Shown piece after piece: positions 34,971-44,059 of a DNA stretch of 64,000 nucleotides. Numbering within the stretch: position 1 is the stretch's first letter; each line of letters opens with the position of its first letter. The position numbers and the translations under genes were made by a program. The notes beneath the pieces were generated by a model. It was not told the origin of the DNA and did no database searches. It saw nothing but the letters and a program-made list of their open reading frames with translations. Origin of the DNA: Variovorax gracilis (GTDB lineage: Bacteria > Pseudomonadota > Gammaproteobacteria > Burkholderiales > Burkholderiaceae_C); assembly GCF_030317115.1 (NCBI RefSeq), contig NZ_JASZYF010000018.1, forward strand, positions 43,972-107,971, given 5' to 3'.

Positions 34971-36272
34971 ATGAAAGGTCACCTGTCGGTGCACAAGAGC
35001 TCATTCGACTTCACGACGGCGCGAGAGCGTTCGATGCTGACGCTCGGTATCCCCGCAATCGTCGTGGGCATCACGGCAGCGATCATCCTCGCGCTGGTCG
35101 TAGCAGCGGCGAATCTCCTGCAGAAATTCCTTTGGCAGACGCTTCCTGCCAGCTTCGGTGCGACGGCCGCGACGTGGTGGTGGGTCCTCAGTGTGCTGAC
35201 ACTGACTGGGCTGGTCGTCGGCTCGATTGTGCGTTTCGTTCCAGGGCATGCCGGGCCGGATCCTGCGACCATCGAACTGTTCGGCGAGCCGACTCCCTTG
35301 TTCGTGCTGCCCGGTTTGGTGCTTGCGCTGGTCATCGCCTTGGCCGGTGGAGTCAGCCTCGGACCGGAGAATCCGATCATCGCCACCATCGTGGGCATCG
35401 TGGTCGCGGTGGGCACGCGACTGATTCCCCGCGTACCGGCCAAGAGCTGGGTCATGTTCGCCGCGGCCGGCACCATCGGCGCGATGTTCGGCACGCCCGT
35501 CGCCGCGGCACTGCTTTTCTCCGAGATGGTCGCCACCGGCAACAAGGACAAGCCGGTCTGGGACCAACTCTTCGGGCCGCTCGTGGCGGCTGGCGCCGGC
35601 GGCCTCACGATGGCGCAGTTCGAGGAGTTGAGCTTCGCATTGCCGATTCAGCCTTACACGCAGCCCACGCTGACCGACATCGGCGTCGGCATCCTGGTGG
35701 CGATCGCGGCCGTCGCCATCGGCATGATCGCGGTCTGGTTGTTTCCGATCTTCCACAGGCTCTTCAAGTCCATGGGGAATGTGGTGCTGGCGATGACGGT
35801 GGGCGGATTCCTGCTGGGGCTGCTGGGCATCCTGGGCGGCCCGATCACCATGTTCAAGGGCCTCGGCGAAATGAAGCTGCTCACCACGAGCGCAGGTGAC
35901 TACTCCATCTCCGCGATGGCGATGGTCATCGTGATCAAGCTGGTGGCCATCCTGGTCTCGGCCACATGCGGCTTTCGCGGCGGCCGCATTTTTCCGATGG
36001 TGTTCGTCGGCGTGGCCTTCGGCTTGTTGGTACACCAGGTCTTCCCGTCCGTGCCCGGCGCGCTGACCGTGGCCTGTTCGGTTCTCGGTTTCACTCTGGT
36101 GGTCACGCGGGACGGCTGGCTCAGTCTGTTCATGGGTGTGGTGATGATCCCCGGGACGGAATTGCTGCCCTTGCTATGCGTGGCAGTGCTGCCGATCTGG
36201 CTGCTTCTGGCCGGACGTCCGCTCATGCTCGTCGAGCCCGAACCTGACGCAACGCCGCCGAAGGCGGGCTAA
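34971..36272 (+). CDS. ClC-superfamily ion channel protein (YfeO-like)
   Basis: A 433-residue polytopic inner-membrane protein with about ten hydrophobic segments. It belongs to the ClC chloride channel/antiporter superfamily, nearest to E. coli YfeO. The central motif is SLGPENPI, keeping the gating glutamate of the canonical GREGP, and FRGGRIFPMVF stands for the GxFxP anion motif. The canonical GSGIP near the N-terminus is not seen (FGEPTP instead). The ion and coupling are unknown. I used the ATG at 34971; an ATG at 35034 is possible. It stands alone before a sulfatase gene. Confidence 0.82.
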   Translation: MKGHLSVHKSSFDFTTARERSMLTLGIPAIVVGITAAIILALVVAAANLLQKFLWQTLPASFGATAATWWWVLSVLTLTGLVVGSIVRFVPGHAGPDPATIELFGEPTPLFVLPGLVLALVIALAGGVSLGPENPIIATIVGIVVAVGTRLIPRVPAKSWVMFAAAGTIGAMFGTPVAAALLFSEMVATGNKDKPVWDQLFGPLVAAGAGGLTMAQFEELSFALPIQPYTQPTLTDIGVGILVAIAAVAIGMIAVWLFPIFHRLFKSMGNVVLAMTVGGFLLGLLGILGGPITMFKGLGEMKLLTTSAGDYSISAMAMVIVIKLVAILVSATCGFRGGRIFPMVFVGVAFGLLVHQVFPSVPGALTVACSVLGFTLVVTRDGWLSLFMGVVMIPGTELLPLLCVAVLPIWLLLAGRPLMLVEPEPDATPPKAG

Positions 36273-36410
36273 CAACAACGGGCGGCGCGTATTCGCAGGA
36301 CGTCTAGCGGGCCTCTCATGCGCTGCCCAAGTGCGGCGATCGGCGAACAGGCGGCCGCAAACGCCTGTGTTTTCTCCATCCCCTAACTCACGAAAGAGAG
36401 AGTAGCCACC

Positions 36411-37952
36411 ATGGCCACCGACAACGCAAAGACCGCAAAAGGCTCCAAGGCCGGTTCGGGCAAGCCGAACATCCTCGTGATTTTCGGCGACGACATCGGC
36501 GTCCCTCAGGTCAGCGCGTACACGCGCGGCCTCATGGGCTACCAGACGCCGAATATCGATCGAATCGCCAACGAGGGCGCGCTCTTCACGGACTCGTACG
36601 GCCAGCAGAGCTGTACGGCGGGCCGTGCATCCTTCATACTGGGCCAGGAGCCATTTCGCACGGGGCTGCTTACTATCGGCATGCCGGGCGACTCGCACGG
36701 CATCACCGAGTGGATGCCCACCATTGCAGACGCCATGAAGGCGCAAGGCTACGCGACCGGCCAATTCGGCAAGAACCATCTGGGCGACCAAGACCAGCAT
36801 CTGCCGACCAACCACGGCTTCGATGAATTCTTTGGCAACCTATACCACCTCAATGCCGAGGAAGAGCCCGAGGGCTACTTTTATCCGAAGGACCCCGCGT
36901 TCAAGAAGAAGTTTGGACCGCGCGGCGTGATCCATTCGATTGCGGGCGGCAAGATCGAAGACACCGGACCTCTCAACACGGCGCGCATGCCAACTATCGA
37001 CGAGGAGTTCCTTGCCTCGGCCAAGCAGTTCATCACCAACAGCGCCAAGGCCGAGCAGCCCTTCTTTGTCTGGTTCAACACCACGCGCATGCACGTGTTC
37101 ACGCACCTGAAGGAGGAATCCATCGGAAAGACGGGCAAGGGCCTGCATGCGGACGGCATGGTCGAGCATGACGGTCACGTGGGCGAGTTGCTCAAACTCC
37201 TCGACGACCTGAAGCTCGACGACAACACCATCGTGGTCTACACCACCGACAACGGCGCCGAACTCGCGCTGTGGCCGGACGGCGCGATGACCATGTTCCG
37301 CGGCGAGAAGGGCTCGACCTGGGAGGGCGGATTCCGCATTCCGATGCTGATTCGCTGGCCCGGCACCATCAAGCCGGGCACGGTCTACAACGACCCCATC
37401 TCGCTGATCGACATGTTCCCGACACTGTGCGCGGCGGCCGGCGTTCCCGACATCAAAGAGCAGTTGGCCAAGGGCACGACACTGGGCAAGAAGAAGTTCA
37501 AGGTGCATCTCGATGGCTACAACTTCGTGCCCTATTTCCAGGGCAAGGAAAAGGAAGCACCGCGCCAGTCGATCATGTACTTCGACCAAGGCGGCAACCT
37601 CAACGCGGTGCGTTATCGCGACTGGAAGGTGAGCTTCGCGACGCAGCACGGCAACATCGCCACCGGTGTTCGCTCGGTTTCCGCATGGGCCATGATCACA
37701 AACCTGCGCATGGACCCTTACGAGCGCGGCATCGAGGACGGCGGGGGCGCGCTAGATTTCATCGCCCGGCAGATGTGGCTGCTAGTGCCCATCCAGGGCG
37801 AGGTGAAGCGCTTTTTCTCGGACTTCGGTGACTACCCCTACCAGGCCGGCAGCTCGCTGAATGCGGGCGGTATCAACTACGGTCTTCTGAAGCAGGAAGA
37901 CGCGCTCAAGCGGCTGAAAGAGGTTGAACTGCTGCAGCATCCGGGCAGTTGA
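36411..37952 (+). CDS. arylsulfatase (type I, formylglycine-dependent)
   Basis: A 513-residue sulfatase that hydrolyses sulfate esters. The metal site DDIGVP near the N-terminus and the sulfatase signature CTAGR with Cys68 (the residue converted to formylglycine) are present. GKNHLGD gives the lysine/histidine pair and TTDNGAEL the distal metal Asp-Asn. There is no signal peptide, so it should act in the cytoplasm, unlike many sulfatases. No formylglycine-generating enzyme or anSME is in the window, so maturation relies on genes elsewhere. GAGAGAG precedes the start. A D15-like barrel gene follows after 28 bp. Confidence 0.93.
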   Translation: MATDNAKTAKGSKAGSGKPNILVIFGDDIGVPQVSAYTRGLMGYQTPNIDRIANEGALFTDSYGQQSCTAGRASFILGQEPFRTGLLTIGMPGDSHGITEWMPTIADAMKAQGYATGQFGKNHLGDQDQHLPTNHGFDEFFGNLYHLNAEEEPEGYFYPKDPAFKKKFGPRGVIHSIAGGKIEDTGPLNTARMPTIDEEFLASAKQFITNSAKAEQPFFVWFNTTRMHVFTHLKEESIGKTGKGLHADGMVEHDGHVGELLKLLDDLKLDDNTIVVYTTDNGAELALWPDGAMTMFRGEKGSTWEGGFRIPMLIRWPGTIKPGTVYNDPISLIDMFPTLCAAAGVPDIKEQLAKGTTLGKKKFKVHLDGYNFVPYFQGKEKEAPRQSIMYFDQGGNLNAVRYRDWKVSFATQHGNIATGVRSVSAWAMITNLRMDPYERGIEDGGGALDFIARQMWLLVPIQGEVKRFFSDFGDYPYQAGSSLNAGGINYGLLKQEDALKRLKEVELLQHPGS

Positions 37953-37980
37953 GCGGCGGCCGCCGTCACGCCAATAGCCT

Positions 37981-39153
37981 GTGCGGAAAGTCGTTCCTCG
38001 AAGGGACCGCGCATGGCTATGGGTCGTGCTCGGCATGGCGGGCGTGACTGCGAACGCCGGCGCGGATGTTGCAGACTTGGCTCCAAACGGGCCCTTGATG
38101 CAGCTCAATCCGGTCGACACTGCGCAGGCGCCGAGTTCGTTGCCTCCGACCTCGGAGCCGCAGGACAAGAAATCCCAGTCGACCGTAGTGCCCATCCCGC
38201 TGGCCGATCCCACATTGGGCAGCGGCTTGGCGGTGCTCGGGATGTACTTCCATCCACAGACTGCCGAGGAAGCGACCACCCAGCCACCTTCACTGACTGC
38301 GGCCTTCGGCATGGGAACCAACAACGGCAGCTATGTCGCCGGCGTCGCCCAGACCAGCTATTGGGACGCGGACCGCTGGCGCTTCTCTGGCTTGGCCGGT
38401 TTCGGGCACTTGAACCTCGATTTCTTTGGCAGCGGCGCGCCATCTGCGTCATCACCAGTCGGTGTGCGCTGGACGGTTGACGCTGCGGTACTTCAAGCGA
38501 CGCTCTACTACCGCATCGTCCCCAACTGGTATCTAGGCGGACAGTTTCGCTACGCCGATGTCCGCCAGACCTTCGGCGTGGGCGGCGCTGATCCGATGAC
38601 CACCGGTCCGGCCGACGTGCGAACGTCCGGCGCCGGTGCGCTCCTGGAGCGCGACACGCGAGACAACAAGTTCGCTCCGCATGACGGCTCCCTGCTCGAA
38701 TTCCACAGCCTGTTCAACCGGCGAGGCTTGGGCGGAGACGTCGCAGACAACTCAATCAATCTGCGCTATCGCAAGTACATATCGCTGCGCAAGGACCTTG
38801 TGCTTGCCACGGACGTGCACGCATGCGCCAAGGGCGGCGACGTGCCGCTCTTCGACTACTGCTTCCTGCAACTGCGCGGCTACCCTGCCACCCGCTACAT
38901 TGGGCGCTCGATGCTTTTGGGGCAGGCGGAACTGAGATGGCATGCTTTCGGCCGCGTCGGCATCGTCGCATTCGTCGGCACCGGCGCGGTCGCCGATCGC
39001 TTCGGCGACATCACGAGCCGCAACCTTCCGGTGGGCTACGGCGTAGGGGTGCGTTATATGGTGCTTGAAGACCAGCGCATCAATCTTCGGATCGACGTTG
39101 CTCGTGGGAGCAATTCGCAGGCGGTCTACTTGTCGGTGACAGAAGCGTTTTGA
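37981..39153 (+). CDS. D15/BamA-like outer-membrane beta-barrel protein, no POTRA
   Basis: A 390-residue protein with an N-terminal export region (WVVLGMAGVTANAGA) and a barrel of the bacterial surface antigen (D15/Omp85-like) type. Diagnostic strands include LLERDTRDNKFAPHDGS and FLQLRGYPATRYIG, then the final strand with a terminal Phe (VYLSVTEAF). It lacks POTRA repeats and is about half the length of BamA, so it is more like patatin-linked or orphan barrels. The start is GTG. It may transport or anchor something for the adjacent sulfatase, but this is only context. A similar barrel begins at the right edge of the window. Confidence 0.8.
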   Translation: MRKVVPRRDRAWLWVVLGMAGVTANAGADVADLAPNGPLMQLNPVDTAQAPSSLPPTSEPQDKKSQSTVVPIPLADPTLGSGLAVLGMYFHPQTAEEATTQPPSLTAAFGMGTNNGSYVAGVAQTSYWDADRWRFSGLAGFGHLNLDFFGSGAPSASSPVGVRWTVDAAVLQATLYYRIVPNWYLGGQFRYADVRQTFGVGGADPMTTGPADVRTSGAGALLERDTRDNKFAPHDGSLLEFHSLFNRRGLGGDVADNSINLRYRKYISLRKDLVLATDVHACAKGGDVPLFDYCFLQLRGYPATRYIGRSMLLGQAELRWHAFGRVGIVAFVGTGAVADRFGDITSRNLPVGYGVGVRYMVLEDQRINLRIDVARGSNSQAVYLSVTEAF

Positions 39154-39442
39154 CAGTATCGACGAGGCGCTTTGACCAGGTCGATCCTCCGGCGGAATAC
39201 CGCGAACGCTTCGTCTACGTTCATCTGCTCGTCGTCCCGAGGTAGTCCCGACGTGGGAAGCGGAGGGGGCCGTCAACACCACGGGACCGATGAAGTTGTA
39301 GAGGCTGGCGATGTCCTCGATGTGTGCCATATGGGGTCAGGTGAGCCATTTGATTGGAGGTCCGGTTGTGGCGGCTGCAGTCTGTTCGGGGCTGGCAACC
39401 GCACGGCACATCGCGGCCAGGTTTCATGACGCGCTGGGCGCG

Positions 39443-39652
39443 CTACTTGGTCGCGAGGAAGGCCGCCACCAAGGCGTTCGCGTGCCCGTGTCCGACCTGG
39501 TGCTGGGCTTTCAGGCAGTTGACCAGCTCCATGTGCTTCAACGGACCCATCTTCTCCAGAATAACCATCCAATGCGCTATTGGCTTGGCGTAGGTCTTCT
39601 CGATGGACGGAAAATATGAGGCGGGTCCTTTTACCTTGGTGGTCTCGGCCAT
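39443..39652 (-). CDS. DUF4287 domain protein
   Basis: A small 69-residue protein of the DUF4287 family: it begins MAETTKVKGPASYFPSIEKT, then PIAHWM, KHMELVNCLKAQH and GHGHANALVAAF. Its function is unknown; in other bacteria the domain is found alone or fused to DUF5655. GGGAGG precedes the ATG, and an upstream GTG in frame would add 14 residues without support. The 289 bp between it and the preceding barrel gene contain no gene that I recognise. No operon partner. Confidence 0.8.
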   Translation of the reverse strand: MAETTKVKGPASYFPSIEKTYAKPIAHWMVILEKMGPLKHMELVNCLKAQHQVGHGHANALVAAFLATK

Positions 39653-39962
39653 AGAAGCCCTCCCTTGAAGAGTGAGAGTGAGCTCGTGTACCACGAGCGT
39701 CGGGCGTGGCCTCGGTTCGCTCGGGGCGCCCCAATCCTAGCGCAGCACAGAACGTCCGCAATTGGCCTCGAGCACCTATTCACGGCCGTGCCTGAGCTGC
39801 CCTTCGGCGTGATCGCCCTTTGGCCGAGGACTTCTCCCGGCGAGTTTGGCGAACAGGCAGTCCCGGGGCCACAAGCTGTCAGTCGCGACCGTCCGCTTTC
39901 GCGCGGCCCGAAATCGATGGTGCTCCGGGCGTGGCGGCTTCGTGAGATCACGATCAAACCGA
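39653..39962. other. intergenic stretch, no gene recognised
   Basis: About 310 bp between the DUF4287 start and the end of a Bug receptor gene transcribed leftward. Open frames here lack family similarity, ribosome sites and consistent codon use. It should contain the promoter of the DUF4287 gene and the terminator of the receptor operon, but no strong hairpin with a T-run was seen. Confidence 0.35.
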
Positions 39963-40958
39963 CTACTGCTTTTCCACCTTTGCGGCCGCGGCTACTTTGC
40001 TCCAAAGCTCCGTGTTGTCGCGCAACATCTTTGCGAATGCATCGCCCGAGACAACCGAAGGCACGGAACCCAGGTCGGCAGAGAACTTCTGCACGTCCGG
40101 GCTTGCCATGGCGATCGCAATCTCCTTCTGCAGCCTTTGCATCACGGGTGCCGGTGTTCCCTTCGGTGCCCAGAGCCCGGTGAAATTGATGACGCCGTAG
40201 TTCTTGATGCCAGCTTCGGCAAAGGTCGGAACCTCGGGCAAAGCTGTCAGCCGCTTGTCGCCGCTGATGCCCAGCAGGCGCACCTTGCCACCCTTGACCT
40301 GCCCCATCACGCCGGGCGTCGACGCAATCTGAAAGTCGATGGTGCCGGACAAGAGGGCCAGCGTTGCCTCACCAGCGCCCTTGAAGGGCACGTGCGTGAC
40401 ATCGATCTTGGCGGCAGTTGCCAAGGCCTCGGTTGAAAAGTGAGGCGTGGTACCCGCACCGCCAGTGCCGTAGTTGAGCTTGCCAGGATTTGCCTTTGCG
40501 TACCCGACGAGATCCGCGAGCGTCTTGAACTTGGACTCCGAACCGACCACGAGCGCCATCGGAGCGAAGTTGAACGCCGCGACCGGAACCAGGTCACGGT
40601 CGGGATCGAATGGCAGCTTGTTGAAGACGTGCGGCAGGATCGAGTAGGTCGTGTCGTTCGCCATCAGCGTGTAGCCGTCCGGCGAAGACTTGGCAACCTG
40701 TTGGGCTCCAATGGTGCCGGTAGCACCTGCCTTGTTCTCGACAAAGAAGCTCTGCCCTGTCTGCTCGGTCAGCTTGTGGGCGACCTTTCGCGTCACCTGG
40801 TCCACGGCGCCGCCCGGCGGATAGGGCACGACGATCTTGACCGGCTTCGTCGGATAGGCGCCTTGCGCCAGCAGCGGCCCTGCGGGAATCGCAAGGAGGG
40901 CCAGGACGGCAGTGGCCGCGAATGAGCGACGGCGCGTCGTTTCGAGATGGCAAATCAT
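39963..40958 (-). CDS. Bug/TctC-type periplasmic binding receptor
   Basis: A 331-residue Bug receptor. The signal peptide has a twin-arginine-like TTRRRSF and ends LLAQG. The ligand domain motifs are VKIVVPYPPGGAVDQVTR, GATGTIGAQQVAKSSPDGYT and VPFKGAGEAT. It is the last gene of a leftward group of three receptors and one amidohydrolase, 26 bp after the previous stop. There are no TctA/TctB genes here, so it may share a membrane unit encoded elsewhere or act as a sensor. The ligand is unknown but is likely a carboxylate handled by the neighbouring enzymes. Confidence 0.92.
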   Translation of the reverse strand: MICHLETTRRRSFAATAVLALLAIPAGPLLAQGAYPTKPVKIVVPYPPGGAVDQVTRKVAHKLTEQTGQSFFVENKAGATGTIGAQQVAKSSPDGYTLMANDTTYSILPHVFNKLPFDPDRDLVPVAAFNFAPMALVVGSESKFKTLADLVGYAKANPGKLNYGTGGAGTTPHFSTEALATAAKIDVTHVPFKGAGEATLALLSGTIDFQIASTPGVMGQVKGGKVRLLGISGDKRLTALPEVPTFAEAGIKNYGVINFTGLWAPKGTPAPVMQRLQKEIAIAMASPDVQKFSADLGSVPSVVSGDAFAKMLRDNTELWSKVAAAAKVEKQ

Positions 40959-40984
40959 GAATGTCTCCGGTGATTATTTGGCGG

Positions 40985-41971
40985 TCAATCGACCTTGATG
41001 CCGGCGTCCTTGATCACCCGGCCCCACTTCGTCAGGTCGGCTTTCTGGGTGTCGGCAAGCTGCTGCGGCGAGCTAACGACCAAGGTGACGCCCAGCTTGT
41101 CAGCCATGGCAACGACCTCGGGGTCCTTGAGGATTCGCACGATCTCCTGATGGAGACGCTGCACAACCTGCTGGGGCGTGCCAGCAGGTAGATAGACCGC
41201 CTGCCATTGCTCGACGACAAAGTCCTTGATTCCCGCCTGCGCCATGGTCGGCACATCCGGCAAGGCCTTGAGCCGTGCGGATGAAGTCACCGCCAATGCC
41301 CTTAGACGGCCGCTCTGCACATGAGGCAATGCCGCCGCCACCGGCGCGAACATGAAGCCGGCATGACCTGCCAACACGTCCTGGATGGCAGGCGTGTCCC
41401 CTTTGTAGGGCACGTGCGTCATCTTCGTGCCCGTTTGCAGGCGCAGCAGTTCCCCCTGCATCTGCAGAATGGTCCCGTTGCCGCCCGAAGCGAACGACAG
41501 TGCATCAGGGTGCGCCTTGGCTTCTGCGACGAGGTCGGCGACGGTCCGGAACGGTTGCGAGGTGCTCACGACCAGAACATGGGGGATCGTGCCGATCAAC
41601 GACACCGGCTCGAAGGCCTTGACCGGGTCGTATTGCATCTTCGGAACCAGGTTTGGCACGATGGCCTGGGGACCGATCGATGTGCCCAACATCGTGAAGC
41701 CGTCCGGTGCCGCCTTGGCGACAAAGGCGGAACCGATGGTTCCAGTTGCGCCGGCCTTGTTGTCAACGATCACTGTCGCGGCGAGCGAGGTGCCGAGGCG
41801 CTGCGCGACGGCGCGACCGAGGATGTCGGTCGTTCCGCCCGGCGGATACGGCACCACCCACGTGATGGGCTTGCCGGTAGGCCAAGTGGTCTGCGCAGAA
41901 GCAGGAACACCTGCGGCGGCAAGCAATGCGAGAACGGTGGCGCTGAACGCGCGGCGGGCGGTGAGCTTCAT
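40985..41971 (-). CDS. Bug/TctC-type periplasmic binding receptor
   Basis: A 328-residue Bug receptor. The start at 41971 gives a normal signal peptide (RRAFSATVLALLAAAGVPASAQ). Motifs are ITWVVPYPPGGTTDILGR, GATGTIGSAFVAKAAPDGFT and VPYKGDTPAI. It follows the amidohydrolase gene by only 10 bp, so the two are surely co-transcribed. Three receptors in one unit may differ in ligand, covering related substrates. A longer frame upstream overlaps the amidohydrolase gene and is not supported. Confidence 0.92.
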   Translation of the reverse strand: MKLTARRAFSATVLALLAAAGVPASAQTTWPTGKPITWVVPYPPGGTTDILGRAVAQRLGTSLAATVIVDNKAGATGTIGSAFVAKAAPDGFTMLGTSIGPQAIVPNLVPKMQYDPVKAFEPVSLIGTIPHVLVVSTSQPFRTVADLVAEAKAHPDALSFASGGNGTILQMQGELLRLQTGTKMTHVPYKGDTPAIQDVLAGHAGFMFAPVAAALPHVQSGRLRALAVTSSARLKALPDVPTMAQAGIKDFVVEQWQAVYLPAGTPQQVVQRLHQEIVRILKDPEVVAMADKLGVTLVVSSPQQLADTQKADLTKWGRVIKDAGIKVD

Positions 41972-41981
41972 GGCGTTTCCT

Positions 41982-42872
41982 TCAAACTTTCGGGAATCCG
42001 TACAGCGCGACGGGGTTGTCGACCAGCACGCGGTGCAGCGTTGCTTCGTCATTGGCCCAATGGGCCAGCATCGTCATCTGATGGGCGTCATCAGGCATCG
42101 ACTGATGACCGGCAGACGCGGAGGCGTGGGGCCAATCACTGCCCCACAACACGCGCTGCGGCGCGGAGCGCAGGTACTGGCGCGCCAAGGGAATTACGTC
42201 CTCGTAGTCCGGAGGTCCCGATTCGCTGACGATGTAACCGCCCGAGAGCTTGACCCACGCGCGTCCCTTGGCGAGCAGTCGCAGGACGAGTGCGTGGGCC
42301 GGATGACGGGTTGCCAGCGAAGGTGCGATCCGGCCGAAATGGTCGAACACGACGTCAACCGGAAGCTGCTCGAGACGATCGCCGAGTTGGGCGAGTACGT
42401 CGGGTGCCGCCAGCAACTGCAGATGCCAGCCCAGTGGCGCAATCCGTGCCGCGAGAGTTTCCAACTGATCAGGGGAGCTGACGACACCGAGCGACAAGTT
42501 CAAGCGAGCGCCACGGACCCCGGCCTCGTGCATCGTTTGCAGCTCACGATCACGGATCTCTCCATCGATCACGGCGATGCCGCGTGCCGATCCGCCGACT
42601 TCCGCGAGTGCGCGGCACATCAGCCTGTTGTCCGTGCCGTAGGTCGACGGTGTGACAAACACCACCCGCTCGGTACCGGTTCGCTCCTGAAGCAGTCGGT
42701 AGTCCGCCACGGTTGCATCTGGCGGCGTCAGCCTTGCACCGGGGACCGCCGGAAACGAGGCGTCATACACATGCACATGGCAGTCGCAGGCGCCCGACGG
42801 AACTGTCGCGGACGTGCGGCCCTTCCCGGCCGAGAACGGTGCAGTGACCGTCTCGGCTTTAAAGGTAGGCAT
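41982..42872 (-). CDS. amidohydrolase of the pyrone-dicarboxylate lactonase (LigI) type
   Basis: A 296-residue cytosolic TIM-barrel hydrolase of the amidohydrolase-2 family, closest in pattern to 2-pyrone-4,6-dicarboxylate lactonase and related lactonases. Metal and active-site motifs: CDCHVHVYD, the internal FDHFGR, and LWGSDWPH with the catalytic Asp. It probably hydrolyses a lactone or related ring of a carboxylic acid. It sits between Bug receptors that would deliver such an acid. A paralogue with a Tat/lipoprotein signal is at 51803. Confidence 0.85.
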   Translation of the reverse strand: MPTFKAETVTAPFSAGKGRTSATVPSGACDCHVHVYDASFPAVPGARLTPPDATVADYRLLQERTGTERVVFVTPSTYGTDNRLMCRALAEVGGSARGIAVIDGEIRDRELQTMHEAGVRGARLNLSLGVVSSPDQLETLAARIAPLGWHLQLLAAPDVLAQLGDRLEQLPVDVVFDHFGRIAPSLATRHPAHALVLRLLAKGRAWVKLSGGYIVSESGPPDYEDVIPLARQYLRSAPQRVLWGSDWPHASASAGHQSMPDDAHQMTMLAHWANDEATLHRVLVDNPVALYGFPKV

Positions 42873-42905
42873 TCTGTGCCCCCGATGGTGCCGTCAGCCG
42901 CGGCT

Positions 42906-43916
42906 TCAGTCGACCTTGGCGCCGGACTCCTTGACGATTGGGCCCCAGCGCCCGATGTCCTCATGAATCAGCTTGGCGAACTGCTCCGGGGTGCCGCCCA
43001 TCGTGTCGGCGCCTTGACCGGCGAGCTTCTTTTGAACCTCGGGGTCTTGCAGCGCCTTGTTGAACGCCCCGTTCAGCTTGGCGACGACGTCCTTGGGCAA
43101 TCCGGCCGGACCGGCCACGCCGAACCAGGTGACGGCCTCGAAGCCCTTGAAGCCGGACTCGGCGATGGTCGGCACGCCCGGGAGGTCAGCGGTGCGCTTG
43201 GGCGATGTCACCGCGATGGCGCGCATCTTCCCGTTCTTGATGTAGCCGATCAGCGTAGGAACCGACGACATGTACATCTGGATCTGGCCACCAATGAGGT
43301 CGGTCGAACCCTGTGCGGCGCCCTTGTACGGAACGTGCGTGAACTTGACACCCGCGGTCTTCTGGAACAGTTCGGTCGCGAGATGCGCGACCGTGCCGCT
43401 GCCCGAGCTGGCGTAGTTCAACGTCTCTGGCTTGGCCTTGGCTGCGGCCACCACGTCCGCGACCGTCTTGTAGGGAGAGTTCGCCGCTACCACCATCGCA
43501 AGCGGCGCGCTCGCGATGGTGACGATTGGCGTCAAATCCTTTTCCGGGTTGTAAGGAAGCTTGGGGTAGAGCGTCGGATTGATCGCCAGGTTGCTCGTTT
43601 GACCGAGCACCAGTGTGTAGCCGTCAGCGGGCGACTTGGCCGCAGTATCCACGCCTAAGTTGCCGCCGGAGCCGGGCTTGTTGTCGATGATGATCGACCA
43701 GCCATTGGTGACGGCCACCTTGTTCGCGACTTCACGCGCAATCAGGTCGGTGCCACCGCCAGCGGGAAACGGCACGATCAGCTTGATCGGGCGCGCGGGG
43801 TAGGCCTGTGCGTTGACGGATGTCGCGCAAAAGGTTGCAGCCATGACAACGGTCGTCGTCAGGGCGACGACAGCGGAGCGATGCGATGCAGAAACGGTAC
43901 GGCGAAAAAGTTCCAT
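42906..43916 (-). CDS. Bug/TctC-type periplasmic binding receptor
   Basis: A 336-residue Bug receptor. The signal peptide runs through LTTTVVMAATFCATSVNAQA. Motifs are IKLIVPFPAGGGTDLIAR, GSGGNLGVDTAAKSPADGYT and VPYKGAAQGST. It is the first gene of the receptor group and lies 66 bp from a conserved operator copy (43982-44052) that also stands before the LysR gene at 56233. It is therefore likely regulated with the upstream catabolic operon yet from its own promoter. Confidence 0.92.
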   Translation of the reverse strand: MELFRRTVSASHRSAVVALTTTVVMAATFCATSVNAQAYPARPIKLIVPFPAGGGTDLIAREVANKVAVTNGWSIIIDNKPGSGGNLGVDTAAKSPADGYTLVLGQTSNLAINPTLYPKLPYNPEKDLTPIVTIASAPLAMVVAANSPYKTVADVVAAAKAKPETLNYASSGSGTVAHLATELFQKTAGVKFTHVPYKGAAQGSTDLIGGQIQMYMSSVPTLIGYIKNGKMRAIAVTSPKRTADLPGVPTIAESGFKGFEAVTWFGVAGPAGLPKDVVAKLNGAFNKALQDPEVQKKLAGQGADTMGGTPEQFAKLIHEDIGRWGPIVKESGAKVD

Positions 43917-43981
43917 TTGCTTGTCTCCAAATATCTGTCTGTGGTCTGCCGATCAGTGCCAGCAGTGCGTTTGATGGCGCA

Positions 43982-44052
43982 AGTATTCGCGTTTGAACCC
44001 GGATGGTCCAATTGATCTTTTATTGCCATCGATAGATTTGGCTTTTGGTATG
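43982..44052. promoter_or_regulatory. second copy of the LysR-associated operator
   Basis: 71 bp that align without gaps to 56165-56235, just before the LysR start, with 46 identities. These are concentrated in GTCCAATTGAT and in ATAGATT-GGCTTTTG. Even the ATG that starts the LysR gene has its counterpart here (44050-44052), though no LysR gene follows. It lies between the CoA-transferase stop and the receptor gene starting at 43916, so it probably works as an internal promoter/operator. Binding by the same regulator is inferred. Confidence 0.6.
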
Positions 44053-44059
44053 CGCTGGC

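Noticed and set aside
34228..34972. Leftward open frames between the BTAD regulator and the channel gene
   Set aside because: No family similarity, no ribosome site, strong low-complexity composition, and partial overlap with the regulator gene.
40440..43658. Long plus-strand frames opposite the Bug receptors and amidohydrolase (for example 41427-43658)
   Set aside because: They mirror well-supported genes with signal peptides and conserved motifs; the frames themselves show no domain.
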